A stretch of 64,000 bases of DNA, from contig NZ_CP024768.1 in assembly GCF_011395035.1 (NCBI RefSeq), positions 3,695,865 to 3,759,864 on the forward strand, read 5' to 3'. How positions within the stretch are numbered: the first letter of the stretch is position 1; each line of letters opens with the position of its first letter. The DNA is from Pantoea cypripedii. GTDB taxonomy: Bacteria > Pseudomonadota > Gammaproteobacteria > Enterobacterales > Enterobacteriaceae. The notes beneath the pieces are model-generated. The model was not told the origin of the DNA. It saw nothing but the letters and a program-made list of their open reading frames with translations, and made no database searches. This document shows, piece by piece, positions 8,895 through 18,303 of this stretch. A program made the position numbers and the translations under genes.

Positions 8895-8999
8895 AATCTT
8901 CAACAGAAGCTCAACAGGCCGGATTCGCGTGGCAAAGATCAACGTTTGCTGCTACGCGGGCCGTTAAAATAATTTCCTTGTGACTTGATGGAATAGCAG

Positions 9000-9662
9000 A
9001 TGGGTGTTTTACATGAGATTGTCCACGCACTCTGGCATCAGGATTTTGCCGCGCTGGCCAATCCGGATGTGGTGTGGATTGTCTATGGCGTGATGTTTGT
9101 GACGCTGTTTCTGGAAAACGGTTTGTTACCGGCCTCCTTTCTGCCGGGTGATAGCCTGCTGCTGCTGGCTGGCGCGATGGTTGCCAAAGGGGTGATGGAC
9201 TTTGTCCCGACCATGGTGATTCTAACCACTGCTGCCAGCCTCGGCTGCTGGCTGAGTTATTTGCAGGGGCGCTGGCTGGGCAACACCAAAATGGTGAAAA
9301 GCTGGCTGATGCACCTGCCGGCGCAATATCATCAGCGTGCCTGGCAGCTGTTTAATCGCCACGGGCTGATGGCGCTGCTGGTCGGTCGTTTCCTCGCATT
9401 TGTGCGCACGCTGCTGCCAACCATGGCGGGCATTTCTGGTTTGCAGAATGGTCGCTTTCAGCTGTTTAACTGGCTGAGCGGGCTGCTGTGGGTGTGCATC
9501 GTGGTGACATTTGGCTACGGCATCAGCCAGGTGCCCTTCATTAAACGCCATGAAGATCAGGTGATGGCGATACTGATGTTGCTGCCTGTCGTGCTGCTGT
9601 TTGTCGGCCTGGCAGGCAGTATCCTGGTGATCTGGAAAAAAAGACGCCCTAAGGCGTCATAG
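9000..9662 (+). CDS. yghB: DedA family inner membrane protein YghB
   Basis: Member of the DedA/VTT membrane protein family, linked to envelope maintenance, membrane potential and lipid scrambling. It has 220 residues with helices around 30-55, 60-85, 140-160, 165-185 and 190-212. The conserved motifs LENGLLPASFLPGDSLLLLA and the charged FxRxxLPxxAGxS motif (GRFLAFVRTLLPTMAGIS) are intact. Its place beside metC and yqhC is the E. coli order. The C-terminal codons overlap the yqhC terminator hairpin and the yqhC stop from the other strand. Confidence 0.93.
   Translation: MGVLHEIVHALWHQDFAALANPDVVWIVYGVMFVTLFLENGLLPASFLPGDSLLLLAGAMVAKGVMDFVPTMVILTTAASLGCWLSYLQGRWLGNTKMVKSWLMHLPAQYHQRAWQLFNRHGLMALLVGRFLAFVRTLLPTMAGISGLQNGRFQLFNWLSGLLWVCIVVTFGYGISQVPFIKRHEDQVMAILMLLPVVLLFVGLAGSILVIWKKRRPKAS
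9634..9659 (-). terminator. Terminator of yqhC embedded in the end of yghB
   Basis: Stem GACGCC/GGCGTC with a 4-nt loop (9643-9658). On the minus strand it is followed by a run of eight T. The same bases encode the last residues of YghB (KKRRPKAS), so the two genes share DNA at their 3' ends. Confidence 0.8.
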
Positions 9663-10583
9663 CAGCGGCACGGCGTCAGCGGGTGATTCAAATATCGTCT
9701 GACGCACGCGGCTGACCTCTTCTCCCGGCGTCACGCCAAAATAGCGTTTAAACTCGCGGGAGAACTGTGAGGGGCTTTCATAACCGACGCGCACCGCCGC
9801 AACGCTGGCTCGCATGCCATCCTGTAGCATCATCAGACGCGCCTGATGCAGACGAAAACGCTTCAGATACTGTAACGGCGAGGTTTGCGTTACCGCTTTA
9901 AAGTTGTGATGAAAGGCCGACACGCTCATATTCACTTCCGCCGCCAGCGTTTCCACGCTGAGGTTTTCACTGAAATGGCTTTCGATACGACGCAGGGCAC
10001 GGGCGATCTGGCTGAACTGCGTCTGACGACTGATCATCGACAGCAGCGCCCCACCGCACGGCCCGATCAGCACATAGTAGATAATTTCGCGCACGATTTG
10101 CGGCCCCAGTACCCGCGCATCACGCGGCTTGCGCAGCACATCCAGCAGACGTTCGGCGGCACATAACATCTCTTCACTGAGAAAGGCAGAATGGATCCCC
10201 GAGGTTTGCGGCTGCGGCTGGAAATCCTCATCGTCACCAATCTCCATCAGCAGATCCTGCAGGCTGGCATTGTCCACAGTCAGGCAAATCCCCGCCAGAG
10301 GCTCCTCTGGCGTAGCCTCCGTTTCACACTCCACCGGCAGCGGCACGGTGAGCATCAGGTACTTGGTGGCATCGTAATGAAACACCGTGCTGCCGAGATA
10401 ACCGGTTTTACGCCCCTGGAACAGGATGACGATGCCGGGTTGATACATCATCGGTGTGCGCGGCAGCGGTTCATCGGCATAGATTAAGCGCACGTTTTCC
10501 AGCTGACAAAAGGGTTGGCTGCCAGGCTTCATTAACGCAATGACCTGCTGGGCCAGCTGGCGGCAAAGGGTGTCATGGGGCAT
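9657..10583 (-). CDS. yqhC: AraC-family transcriptional regulator YqhC
   Basis: In E. coli YqhC senses reactive aldehydes and activates yqhD-dkgA. This protein has 308 residues from the ATG at 10583 (MPHDTLCRQLAQQV), preceded by a GAGAG ribosome site; the frame runs 14 codons further but without better signals. It has an N-terminal AraC_N domain (PMMYQPGIVILFQGRKTGYL) and a C-terminal pair of helix-turn-helix motifs from about residue 205 (LAAEVNMSVSAFHHNFKAVT, then VGYESPSQFSREFKRYFGVT). It is divergent from dkgA across 204 bp. yqhD is missing here, so dkgA is the only local target candidate. Confidence 0.88.
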   Translation of the reverse strand: MPHDTLCRQLAQQVIALMKPGSQPFCQLENVRLIYADEPLPRTPMMYQPGIVILFQGRKTGYLGSTVFHYDATKYLMLTVPLPVECETEATPEEPLAGICLTVDNASLQDLLMEIGDDEDFQPQPQTSGIHSAFLSEEMLCAAERLLDVLRKPRDARVLGPQIVREIIYYVLIGPCGGALLSMISRQTQFSQIARALRRIESHFSENLSVETLAAEVNMSVSAFHHNFKAVTQTSPLQYLKRFRLHQARLMMLQDGMRASVAAVRVGYESPSQFSREFKRYFGVTPGEEVSRVRQTIFESPADAVPLL

Positions 10584-10787
10584 GGCAAATTCTCTCGCAG
10601 CAAAAAAGTAAGTTTGCCGCACCACAGGCGAAAGCTCCAGTCAGCTGGAGAATCAGGCAAGAATCCAGCAGAAACAGACAGCACAAAAGCGCCGCAGAAT
10701 TGCCACAATGATCCCGGCGCTAAGGTTTGTTGACTAGAATTAACCTCAGTGTTTTCGGTGAGTCACTGCGACAAATAAGGAGCAACT

Positions 10788-11612
10788 ATGGCAGACCAAC
10801 CACTAATTAAACTGCACGACGGCAATATGATGCCGCAGCTCGGACTGGGTGTCTGGCAGGCGAGTATTGAAGATGCACGCAAAGCGGTATTAAAAGCGCT
10901 GGAGGTCGGCTATCGCTCCATCGATACGGCTGCCGCTTATAAGAATGAGGAAGCGATTGGTCAGGCGCTACAGGAAACCGACGTAGCGCGCGACAGCATT
11001 TTTGTCACCACCAAGCTGTGGAATGACGATCAGAAAAATGCCCAGCAGGCGCTGGAAACCAGCCTGGAAAAACTCAAGCTGGATCAGGTCGATCTTTATC
11101 TGATGCACTGGCCCTGCCCGGCGAAAGATCTGTATGTCGGTGCCTGGCAGCAGATGATTGAATTGCAGCAACAGGGTCTGACCAAAAGCATTGGCGTGTG
11201 TAATTTCAATGAAGCGCACCTGAAACGCCTGATGGATGAAACGGGTGTATCACCGGTGGTGAACCAGATTGAGCTGCATCCGATGCTACAGCAGCGCACC
11301 CTCCATGCCTGGAACGCGCTGCACCAGATCCAGACTGAATCCTGGAGTCCGCTGGCCCAGGGCGGTAAAGGAGTATTCGATCAGGAAGTGATCAAAGAAC
11401 TGGCGAAGAAATACGGCAAAACCCCGGCGCAGATCGTGATTCGCTGGCATCTGGATAGCGGCCTGGTAGTGATTCCGAAATCAGTCACCCCGTCGCGCAT
11501 TGAAGAAAACATCAAGGTGTTTGATTTCCGGCTGGAAAAAACCGAGATCAGCGATATTACCGCGCTGGATATTGGCAATCGTCTGGGACCAGATCCAGAG
11601 AGCTTTAATTAA
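10788..11612 (+). CDS. dkgA: 2,5-diketo-D-gluconate reductase A (aldo-keto reductase)
   Basis: Cytoplasmic NADPH-dependent aldo-keto reductase of the AKR5C group. It reduces 2,5-diketo-D-gluconate to 2-keto-L-gulonate and also methylglyoxal and other aldehydes. It has 274 residues, as in E. coli. Catalytic tetrad: Asp in SIDTAAAYKNEE with its Tyr, Lys in TTKLWNDD and His in LMHWPCP. The NADP-binding loop IPKSVTPSRIEENI is near the C-terminus. The RBS is AAGGAG 6 bases before ATG. The gene is the usual YqhC target, and the long upstream gap would hold that site. Confidence 0.94.
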   Translation: MADQPLIKLHDGNMMPQLGLGVWQASIEDARKAVLKALEVGYRSIDTAAAYKNEEAIGQALQETDVARDSIFVTTKLWNDDQKNAQQALETSLEKLKLDQVDLYLMHWPCPAKDLYVGAWQQMIELQQQGLTKSIGVCNFNEAHLKRLMDETGVSPVVNQIELHPMLQQRTLHAWNALHQIQTESWSPLAQGGKGVFDQEVIKELAKKYGKTPAQIVIRWHLDSGLVVIPKSVTPSRIEENIKVFDFRLEKTEISDITALDIGNRLGPDPESFN

Positions 11613-11621
11613 TCACCGTAT

Positions 11622-11682
11622 ACGTAGCGGCGCGATTTATCGCGCGTCTGTTAAAAACAGCACGATAAATCGTGCCGCTACG
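11622..11682. repeat. REP-like repeat, copy 2 (inverted pair)
   Basis: Two arms face each other: CGTAGCGGCGCGATTTATCG, then a short spacer, then CACGATAAATCGTGCCGCTAC. Each arm is itself a small hairpin and the whole can fold into a larger one. It lies between the convergent dkgA and ftsP genes and may terminate both. Confidence 0.75.
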
Positions 11683-11695
11683 GATTGCAGAACTA

Positions 11696-13123
11696 TCAGG
11701 TGGTGGGATTCACCAGCAGCTGTCCTGCGGTACCGCGATCGGCCAGTTCCAGCGTCTGGCTGTAATACACAAACGGGAAATGTTCCGACGAATTCTGCGG
11801 GAAACTCACCAGCAATTCGACATCCCCATCAACCCACACCGTGTCTTTCCAGCCGCGATCTTCGCCCATCGGCTGTGCCCCGTTGACACTTTTAATCAGG
11901 AACATCACCCCCTGAATATGCAGCGCCTGTGGGCGGTCGGCGTGCAGGATCCAGCGTTCAAAAGTGCCCTGCTGTACCGTGGTGTCGATACGTCCCATAT
12001 TCCACATTGCACCATTGATGCCCGGCATACTGTCGCCGATGCGGAATTCGCGAGTGCGCACCGCCACGCCATCCAGGATCTGATCCGCCAGCAGCCGCAT
12101 CGGCAGATTGTCGGTGACCAGCGGCAGCAGGCCCGTCGGACGCAGCGACAGCACCAGCGTGTTGGCAAGGATCGATGACGGTTCAAACAGGCCGCGTAGT
12201 CGATCCATCAATCCCGCTGCGGTACCTGCCGTGATCGACACCTCATCACCCTGCGACATATCCACCAGCACTTCACGCCGTTCGCCTGGGGCCAGCGACA
12301 AACGCTGAACTGCCACCGGAGACGGTAAGAAGCCCTGATCGCTGGCAATCACCGTAAAGGGCCGATTATCGGAGAAGGAGAGATCGTAACGGCGTGAGTT
12401 AGAGGCGTTCAGCAGGCGCAGGCGGACCCAGCCACGCGAAACATCCACATACGGGTTCTGCACGCCGTTGACCAGCAACGTATCACCGAGGAAGCCGCCA
12501 TCCTGCGGCGGGTCGTAGACCGGGGTGGCAAAGTTATCGAGGCGCTTGTCCTGAATCACCAGCGGGAAATCATCCACGCCGTAATGTTTCGGCAGCGGTA
12601 GCGCTTTGCTGACGTCATCCTCAATCAACCACATTCCCGCCAGGCCGTTATAGACATGGGGTGCCATACGATTGGGCGTATTGGCGTGATACCACAAGGT
12701 TGCCGCCCCCTGACGAATCGGCAATACCGGCGCCCAGTCAACGCCTGCCGACATCAATCGCGGTGCGCCACCCATCAGAGCACCCGGCACCTGCAGACCG
12801 CTGACGGTCATGGCGACGGGTTCATTCAGACGATTGCTGTAAATCAGCTTCACGTCGTCGCCGCTGTAGACCCGCACTGTCGGGCCGAGATACAAGCCGT
12901 TAATGCCCCACACCGGCACTTTGTTGCTGTTGCCGCTGAATGACCAGTGGCTGCGCTGGAGCGTAAGAAATAGCGGCTGGCCGCGACGTGATTCAATCAA
13001 CGGCGGAACGGGAAGCGGCGTATCGCCGACAGGCGCGGAAGCGGCACGCGCAGTGCTGGTTACGCTGGTGGCAAGTGCGACACCGGCAGAAAGCTGAATA
13101 AACTGACGTCTGCTGCAAGACAT
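11696..13123 (-). CDS. ftsP: Cell division protein FtsP (SufI)
   Basis: Periplasmic multicopper-oxidase-like protein that stabilises the divisome under stress; it lacks bound copper in E. coli. It has 475 residues. The Tat signal peptide is plain: SRRQFIQ at residues 4-10, a weakly hydrophobic core, then ARA-ASA. Three cupredoxin domains follow (about 45-180, 200-335, 365-475). Landmarks: RGQPLFLTLQRSHWSF, LWYHANTPNRMAPHVYNGLAG and FERWILHADRPQALHIQGVMF. The His clusters of real oxidases are incomplete (LHIQGVMF rather than a full HxH set), as expected for SufI. It sits downstream of plsC and parC on the same strand. Confidence 0.94.
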   Translation of the reverse strand: MSCSRRQFIQLSAGVALATSVTSTARAASAPVGDTPLPVPPLIESRRGQPLFLTLQRSHWSFSGNSNKVPVWGINGLYLGPTVRVYSGDDVKLIYSNRLNEPVAMTVSGLQVPGALMGGAPRLMSAGVDWAPVLPIRQGAATLWYHANTPNRMAPHVYNGLAGMWLIEDDVSKALPLPKHYGVDDFPLVIQDKRLDNFATPVYDPPQDGGFLGDTLLVNGVQNPYVDVSRGWVRLRLLNASNSRRYDLSFSDNRPFTVIASDQGFLPSPVAVQRLSLAPGERREVLVDMSQGDEVSITAGTAAGLMDRLRGLFEPSSILANTLVLSLRPTGLLPLVTDNLPMRLLADQILDGVAVRTREFRIGDSMPGINGAMWNMGRIDTTVQQGTFERWILHADRPQALHIQGVMFLIKSVNGAQPMGEDRGWKDTVWVDGDVELLVSFPQNSSEHFPFVYYSQTLELADRGTAGQLLVNPTT

Positions 13124-13221
13124 AAAACTTCAGACCTTTTGAGCGTGGCGTGAGGACGCCGTCCATTTTTTTCTAATTGCTATTTTATTGCTGTGCTGCA
13201 CCCGGAGAGGGTCGATTGCTT

Positions 13222-13244
13222 ACGGGGCAGATTGCCTGCCCCGT
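13222..13244. terminator. Hairpin downstream of plsC
   Basis: Perfect stem ACGGGGCAG/CTGCCCCGT around a 5-nt loop, lying between plsC and ftsP (both minus strand). It has no T run, so it may be an RNA-stabilising or weak terminator hairpin rather than a full intrinsic terminator. Confidence 0.4.
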
Positions 13245-13252
13245 GGTGCCGG

Positions 13253-13990
13253 TCAGATTTTACCGTTTTTTTCGCGCTCGGCGACTTCAGCGTTTAATTC
13301 TTCCAGCTTAGCCGACATTAATTCACGGCAATGGGTCGCCAGCTTACGCACCGAACTGTTGGCGAACTCGCTGGTATCCACTGGCGGCAGCATCTCGACA
13401 ATCACCAGACCGTTTTTGAGACGGTTGAGTTTGATTTTGTCATGGGTGTTGGACACCACCACCGGGATAATCGGCACACCTGCGGCCATTGCGGCATGGA
13501 AGGCACCGGTTTTAAACGGCAGCAGGCCACGTCCACGACTGCGCGTTCCTTCCGGAAACATCCAGAACGAGATACGCTTCTTTTTAAACTGATCGACCAG
13601 CTCACCAATGGTGCCATGCGCTTTGGCACGGTTGTCCCGGTCAATCAACAGATTCCCTGCCAGCCAGTACAGCACACCAAAAAACGGTACCCACAGCAGG
13701 CTTTTTTTGCCAACGGTTACCGTGGTGGGCTGCACAATATTGGCGGCGGTGATCATATCGTAGTTGTTCTGGTGGTTAGCGATATAGATGGCATTGCCAT
13801 AACTCTCCGCATCCGCCGGTTTACGCAGTTCCACCTTGACGCCAAACACCGTCGATAAGCGACCAAACATATGGCCAAACGTGGCCACATGGCGTGGATT
13901 ACGTGGTGAAAACAGGCACCAGATGCAACCAAACACACAGACCAGAATCGAGTAAATGACAACAAAAATAGCCCGTAAAATTAGTAACAT
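13253..13990 (-). CDS. plsC: 1-acyl-sn-glycerol-3-phosphate acyltransferase PlsC
   Basis: Inner-membrane enzyme that adds the second acyl chain to lysophosphatidic acid, giving phosphatidic acid. It has 245 residues. An N-terminal hydrophobic segment (1-27) anchors it. The acyltransferase motifs are NHQNNYD (HX4D, His73-Asp78) and FPEGTRSRGRG (145 on), followed by a VPIIPV stretch. It is downstream of parC with a 48-bp gap, as in E. coli. Confidence 0.96.
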   Translation of the reverse strand: MLLILRAIFVVIYSILVCVFGCIWCLFSPRNPRHVATFGHMFGRLSTVFGVKVELRKPADAESYGNAIYIANHQNNYDMITAANIVQPTTVTVGKKSLLWVPFFGVLYWLAGNLLIDRDNRAKAHGTIGELVDQFKKKRISFWMFPEGTRSRGRGLLPFKTGAFHAAMAAGVPIIPVVVSNTHDKIKLNRLKNGLVIVEMLPPVDTSEFANSSVRKLATHCRELMSAKLEELNAEVAEREKNGKI

Positions 13991-14038
13991 AGCTTCCTCA
14001 ATAGTGGCATACCCTTGCCTGCGTTATTTTTTGCAGGG

Positions 14039-16309
14039 TTACTCTTCACTCTCACCGCTTTGACGCGTTGGGGCATCCAGCTCGACACGGTCGATACGTT
14101 GCAGGCCACGCGGCAGCAAGGTACCGCGACGACCACGGTCAGCGCGGAACTTCTGCAATTCTTCGCTACGCAGCACCATCTTACGTTTGCCGACATGCAG
14201 GGTGATGGCACTGCCCGACGGCAGGATCAGCAGCCATACCAGTTTATCCGCACCTGCTGCGGCTTCTGCGGAAGGAATCGAGATGATCTTGTTACCCTTG
14301 CCTTTCGACATTTGCGGCAGTTCGCCAACCGGGAACATCAGCATACGACCCGCCTGGGTAATCGCCAGCAGCATGTCATCTTCATGATTGACCGCCATTG
14401 GCGTCATCACTTTGGCGTTTTCCGGCAACGTCAGCAGCGCCTTACCAGAGCGGTTACGCGATACCAGGTCAGCAAAGGTACAGATAAAGCCATAACCCGC
14501 ATCAGACGCCATCAGCAGTTTCTGCTCATCCGGCTCCATCAGCACCTGTTCCATCACCGCACCAGGCGGTGGCGTCAGCTTACCGGTAAGCGGCTCGCCC
14601 TGACCACGCGCCGATGGCAGTGAGGTAGGATCGAGGGTATAGCTGCGTCCGGTGGAGTCGATAAAGGCCACCGGCTGGTTGCTCTTACCGCGTGCGGCGG
14701 CCAGATAACTGTCCCCCGCCTTGTAGCTGAGTCCTGATGGATCGATATCGTGCCCTTTGGCGCTACGTACCCAACCCATCTGCGACAGAACGATAGTGAC
14801 CGGCTCAGCGCTCACCAGGTCATTCTCGCTCAGCGCTTTGGCTTCTTCGCGCTCACGCAACGGCGAACGGCGGTCATCACCGTAGGTCTGGCTATCCGCC
14901 TGCAATTCTTTCTTCAGCAGGTTGCTCATTTTGCGCTCGGAGGCAAGAATCGCCTGCAACTGGTCGCGCTCTTTTTCCAGCTCTGCCTGCTCACCGCGAA
15001 TTTTCATCTCTTCGAGTTTAGCGAGGTGACGCAGTTTTAATTCCAGAATCGCTTCAGCCTGGGTTTCACTGATGTCAAAACGCGACATCAGTACCGCTTT
15101 CGGCTCATCCTCGGTGCGGATGATGTGAATCACTTCATCAATATTGAGGAACGCCACCAGCAAACCTTCAAGGATATGCAGGCGACGCAGCACGCGATCC
15201 AGACGGTAATTGAGACGACGCGTCACGGTATCGCGGCGATAGATCAGCCATTCCGAGATAATTTCCAGCAGGTTTTTCACCGCCGGACGGTTATCCAGAC
15301 CGATCATGTTGAGGTTAACGCGATAACTTTTTTCCAGGTCGGTGGTGGCAAACAGATGATTCATCACCTGATCCAGATCGACACGATTAGAACGCGGCAC
15401 AATCACCAGACGGGTGGGGTTTTCGTGATCGGATTCATCACGTAAGTCCTCCACCATCGGCAGCTTTTTATTGCGCATCTGCGTGGCGATCTGTTCCAGC
15501 ACACGCGCACCGGATACCTGATGCGGCAGCGCGGTGATCACCGCTTCACCGTCTTCTTTTTTCCATATCGCGCGCTGGCGGATGGAACCGCGACCGTTCT
15601 GGTAAATCTTACGGATCTCATCACGCGGGGTGATGATCTCCGCTTCGGTGGGGAAATCTGGCCCGTGGACAATATCCAGCAACTCATCCAGCGTGGTGTT
15701 CGGCTTTTCGATCAAGGTGATCGCCGCCTGCGCCACTTCACGCACGTTGTGCGGAGGAATATCGGTCGCCATACCGACGGCGATGCCGGTGGTGCCGTTC
15801 AGCAGGATATTCGGCAGACGCGCCGGTAACATTTTCGGTTCCTGCAACGTGCCGTCAAAGTTGGGGGTGTAATCCACCGTCCCCTGACCCAGCTCGCTCA
15901 GCAGAATTTCGGCATATTTCGACAGGCGCGATTCGGTATAACGCATCGCGGCAAAGGATTTCGGATCATCCGGTGCCCCCCAGTTGCCCTGACCATCCAC
16001 CAGCGGGTAGCGGTACGAGAACGGCTGCGCCATCAGCACCATCGCTTCATAACAGGCGCTGTCGCCATGCGGATGGTATTTACCCAGCACGTCACCCACG
16101 GTACGCGCCGATTTCTTAAATTTGGCGCTGGCATTGAGGCCCAGCTCGGACATCGCATAGACGATGCGGCGCTGTACTGGCTTGAGGCCGTCACCGATAT
16201 ACGGCAGCGCGCGGTCCATAATCACGTACATGGAGTAATTCAGGTACGCGTTTTCTGTAAATTTGTGCAGGGCAAGACGCTCTGCACCATCCTGCGTCAA
16301 TTCGCTCAT
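14039..16309 (-). CDS. parC: DNA topoisomerase IV subunit A ParC
   Basis: DNA-cutting and rejoining subunit of topoisomerase IV, which unlinks daughter chromosomes. It has 756 residues from the ATG at 16309 (MSELTQDGAERLAL), the start that fits E. coli ParC; an upstream in-frame ATG adds 14 unmatched residues. The active-site Tyr is residue 124 (AAMRYTESR), equivalent to E. coli Tyr120. The quinolone-determining stretch reads HPHGDSACYE, with Ser84 and Glu88 equal to wild-type Ser80 and Glu84, so no classic resistance change is present. The C-terminal beta-pinwheel domain carries GRRGTLLPRGLQRIDRV. The partner parE lies 8.7 kb away on the same strand. Confidence 0.97.
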   Translation of the reverse strand: MSELTQDGAERLALHKFTENAYLNYSMYVIMDRALPYIGDGLKPVQRRIVYAMSELGLNASAKFKKSARTVGDVLGKYHPHGDSACYEAMVLMAQPFSYRYPLVDGQGNWGAPDDPKSFAAMRYTESRLSKYAEILLSELGQGTVDYTPNFDGTLQEPKMLPARLPNILLNGTTGIAVGMATDIPPHNVREVAQAAITLIEKPNTTLDELLDIVHGPDFPTEAEIITPRDEIRKIYQNGRGSIRQRAIWKKEDGEAVITALPHQVSGARVLEQIATQMRNKKLPMVEDLRDESDHENPTRLVIVPRSNRVDLDQVMNHLFATTDLEKSYRVNLNMIGLDNRPAVKNLLEIISEWLIYRRDTVTRRLNYRLDRVLRRLHILEGLLVAFLNIDEVIHIIRTEDEPKAVLMSRFDISETQAEAILELKLRHLAKLEEMKIRGEQAELEKERDQLQAILASERKMSNLLKKELQADSQTYGDDRRSPLREREEAKALSENDLVSAEPVTIVLSQMGWVRSAKGHDIDPSGLSYKAGDSYLAAARGKSNQPVAFIDSTGRSYTLDPTSLPSARGQGEPLTGKLTPPPGAVMEQVLMEPDEQKLLMASDAGYGFICTFADLVSRNRSGKALLTLPENAKVMTPMAVNHEDDMLLAITQAGRMLMFPVGELPQMSKGKGNKIISIPSAEAAAGADKLVWLLILPSGSAITLHVGKRKMVLRSEELQKFRADRGRRGTLLPRGLQRIDRVELDAPTRQSGESEE

Positions 16310-16512
16310 TAAGCTCGTATCCTCACTTCGTGGCCCACAGTGGCGGGACATCCGGCGGTCATTTGGCGAGGATAGTACCTTATTCGCGTGCCTTAGTCAC
16401 AGGGGGGAAGACATCTCTGGCAACAGGAATCTTTATCAGAAAATTAATGTGAGGTCGGTTAAAAAAATAAAATAGAATGAGATCATGATCACAATGAATA
16501 TTCCCGACATTC

Positions 16513-16528
16513 TGTGAGCCTGATCTCA
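16513..16528 (+). promoter_or_regulatory. Putative CRP site ahead of the PTS operon
   Basis: TGTGA-GCCTGA-TCTCA matches the CRP consensus TGTGA-N6-TCACA at 9 of 10 positions. It lies in the 416-bp divergent gap between parC and the PRD regulator. The rest of the gap is AT-rich, with a GATCATGATC palindrome near 16482-16491 and no other gene. Catabolite control of a sugar PTS operon would fit. Confidence 0.5.
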
Positions 16529-16725
16529 ATTAATTTTCACCCACACCTTTTCGTATTAATCCTGTCCGCGCAAGAGGACAACATTTAGTATTGTTGCTTT
16601 TCTCTTCCTTTTCTAAATTCATACTCCATAAGACAGATATTTTTTGCGCTCCTGATTTCTGGCATCTGGAAAATATAAAAAACACCATAGCAGGACACTG
16701 TTTTGCCAAAATAAAGGGTGACCGA

Positions 16726-18285
16726 ATGCAAATACTGACTTCGCGACAACACCGATTAGTAAAACTGCTGCTGCAACAGGCCGCACCCCAGCCGTTAAAA
16801 CAGCTGGCACAACAGCTCGGCGTCTCAGAAAAAACCATCTACCGTGACCTGCAATGGCTGGAAGCCTGGCTCGGCAACTGGGCGATGGTGCTGGAGAAAA
16901 CCCCAGGACGCGGCGTGCGACTGCGTGTTGATGATATCCAGCAGCGTCTGCAGCTGGAGCAGCAACTGAACGGGGATGACAACAGCGATGCCCTGAGCCA
17001 CAACAGCCGCCGGGTAAAAATTGCTTCCCAGCTGCTGAGCGACGCGCCACGCGAAACGTCCATTAGCAAGCTGTCGGAACGTTACTTTATCAGCCATGCC
17101 TCGATCGTGAATGACCTGAAAGTGATTGAAGAGTGGCTGCAACCGCTGGGATTGATGCTGGCACGCGGCCCAGGCGGCACGCACATTGAAGGTAATGAAC
17201 AGTCGCTGCGCCAGGCGATGGTGTCGCTGATTAATGATGTGATGCAGCAAAATGTGGCGGGTACGCCGCTGCTGCCACGGCTCGACCCTGGTAGCCAGCA
17301 GGCGCTGGTGCATTACTTCGGTGATGAGGACGTGGCTTTTGTGCAGGCGCTGCTGTTACAGATGGAGCAGCAACTGAGTTATCCGCTGGGTGATGCCTGG
17401 TATCTCAATCTCTGCACCCACGTTTTGATCATGATGCATCGCATGGCGCAGGGTAACGTGCTGGCCTTGCAGACCACGCTTGCCGCGCAGGACCTGGATA
17501 AACGCATCCTGACCATTGCGCAGCAGATGGTGAACCAGATTGAAGCACGCATCGGCTGTGCACTCCCGGCGGATGAGGTAGGATTTATTTATCAATATAT
17601 TGTCTCGTCCGGAATTGTGGTGGAAGAACGTGGCGATCATGCGCCGCTGCATAATCAATTTTCCACGGCGGAATCGGTCAAAATAACCTGTGAATTAATC
17701 GATCGATTTTCGGCATTAATTCAGCAGGATTTATCTCAGGACCGTTTATTATTCGACGGACTACTGGTGCATATTAAGCCGTTATTAAATCGTCTTAAAT
17801 ATCACATCCATATTCGTAATCCGCTGCTGGACGATATTCAGCAGGAAATGAAAGAAATATTTTTCCTGACGCAACAGGCGATGCAACTTACGGCGAGCGC
17901 TTACGATCTTTCACCGGTTGCAGATGATGAAATTGGTTACCTTTGCGTCCATTTTCAGGCGGCGCTCGAACGGCAGATTGCCCACAAACGCATTCTGGTG
18001 GTGTGCTCCAGCGGAGTCGGCACTTCACATCTGCTGAAAAGCCGCATTCTGCGCGCCTTCCCGGATTGGGAAATCGCCGGAGTGGTGTCGGCCAGTAATC
18101 ACGCCGCCTTTTGCCAGCGTGAAGCGGTGGATTTGGTGATTACCACCATTCATCTCGCCAACGGCGCCATTCCCAGCGTGTATGTCAGCGCATTTTTTAA
18201 CGATGACGACATCCGGCGGGTGACCGACGCCATGATTGGCAGCCAGCTGCCGCACCGGGCGAATGACGCTCTGGCTGAACATTAA
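16726..18285 (+). CDS. PRD-containing transcriptional activator/antiterminator of a PTS operon
   Basis: 519 residues from the ATG at 16726 (MQILTSRQHRLVKLLLQQ), with GGGTG upstream; the frame is open 45 codons earlier, but that part is AT-rich and unlike the family. Domains in order: winged helix (about 3-60, LAQQLGVSEKTIYRDLQWL), a second helix-turn-helix/Mga region (about 95-165, LSERYFISHASIVNDLKVIE), two PRD domains with phosphorylatable His (DEVGFIYQYIV; DEIGYLCVHFQAAL), then a PTS IIB-like domain with Cys in VVCSSGVGTSHLLKSRIL. This is the MtlR/LicR/FrvR type, activated or silenced by PTS phosphorylation. It heads the operon that follows at 19 bp, which it probably controls. Confidence 0.85.
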   Translation: MQILTSRQHRLVKLLLQQAAPQPLKQLAQQLGVSEKTIYRDLQWLEAWLGNWAMVLEKTPGRGVRLRVDDIQQRLQLEQQLNGDDNSDALSHNSRRVKIASQLLSDAPRETSISKLSERYFISHASIVNDLKVIEEWLQPLGLMLARGPGGTHIEGNEQSLRQAMVSLINDVMQQNVAGTPLLPRLDPGSQQALVHYFGDEDVAFVQALLLQMEQQLSYPLGDAWYLNLCTHVLIMMHRMAQGNVLALQTTLAAQDLDKRILTIAQQMVNQIEARIGCALPADEVGFIYQYIVSSGIVVEERGDHAPLHNQFSTAESVKITCELIDRFSALIQQDLSQDRLLFDGLLVHIKPLLNRLKYHIHIRNPLLDDIQQEMKEIFFLTQQAMQLTASAYDLSPVADDEIGYLCVHFQAALERQIAHKRILVVCSSGVGTSHLLKSRILRAFPDWEIAGVVSASNHAAFCQREAVDLVITTIHLANGAIPSVYVSAFFNDDDIRRVTDAMIGSQLPHRANDALAEH

Positions 18286-18303
18286 TTGAATGAGGACTGA
18301 CTG

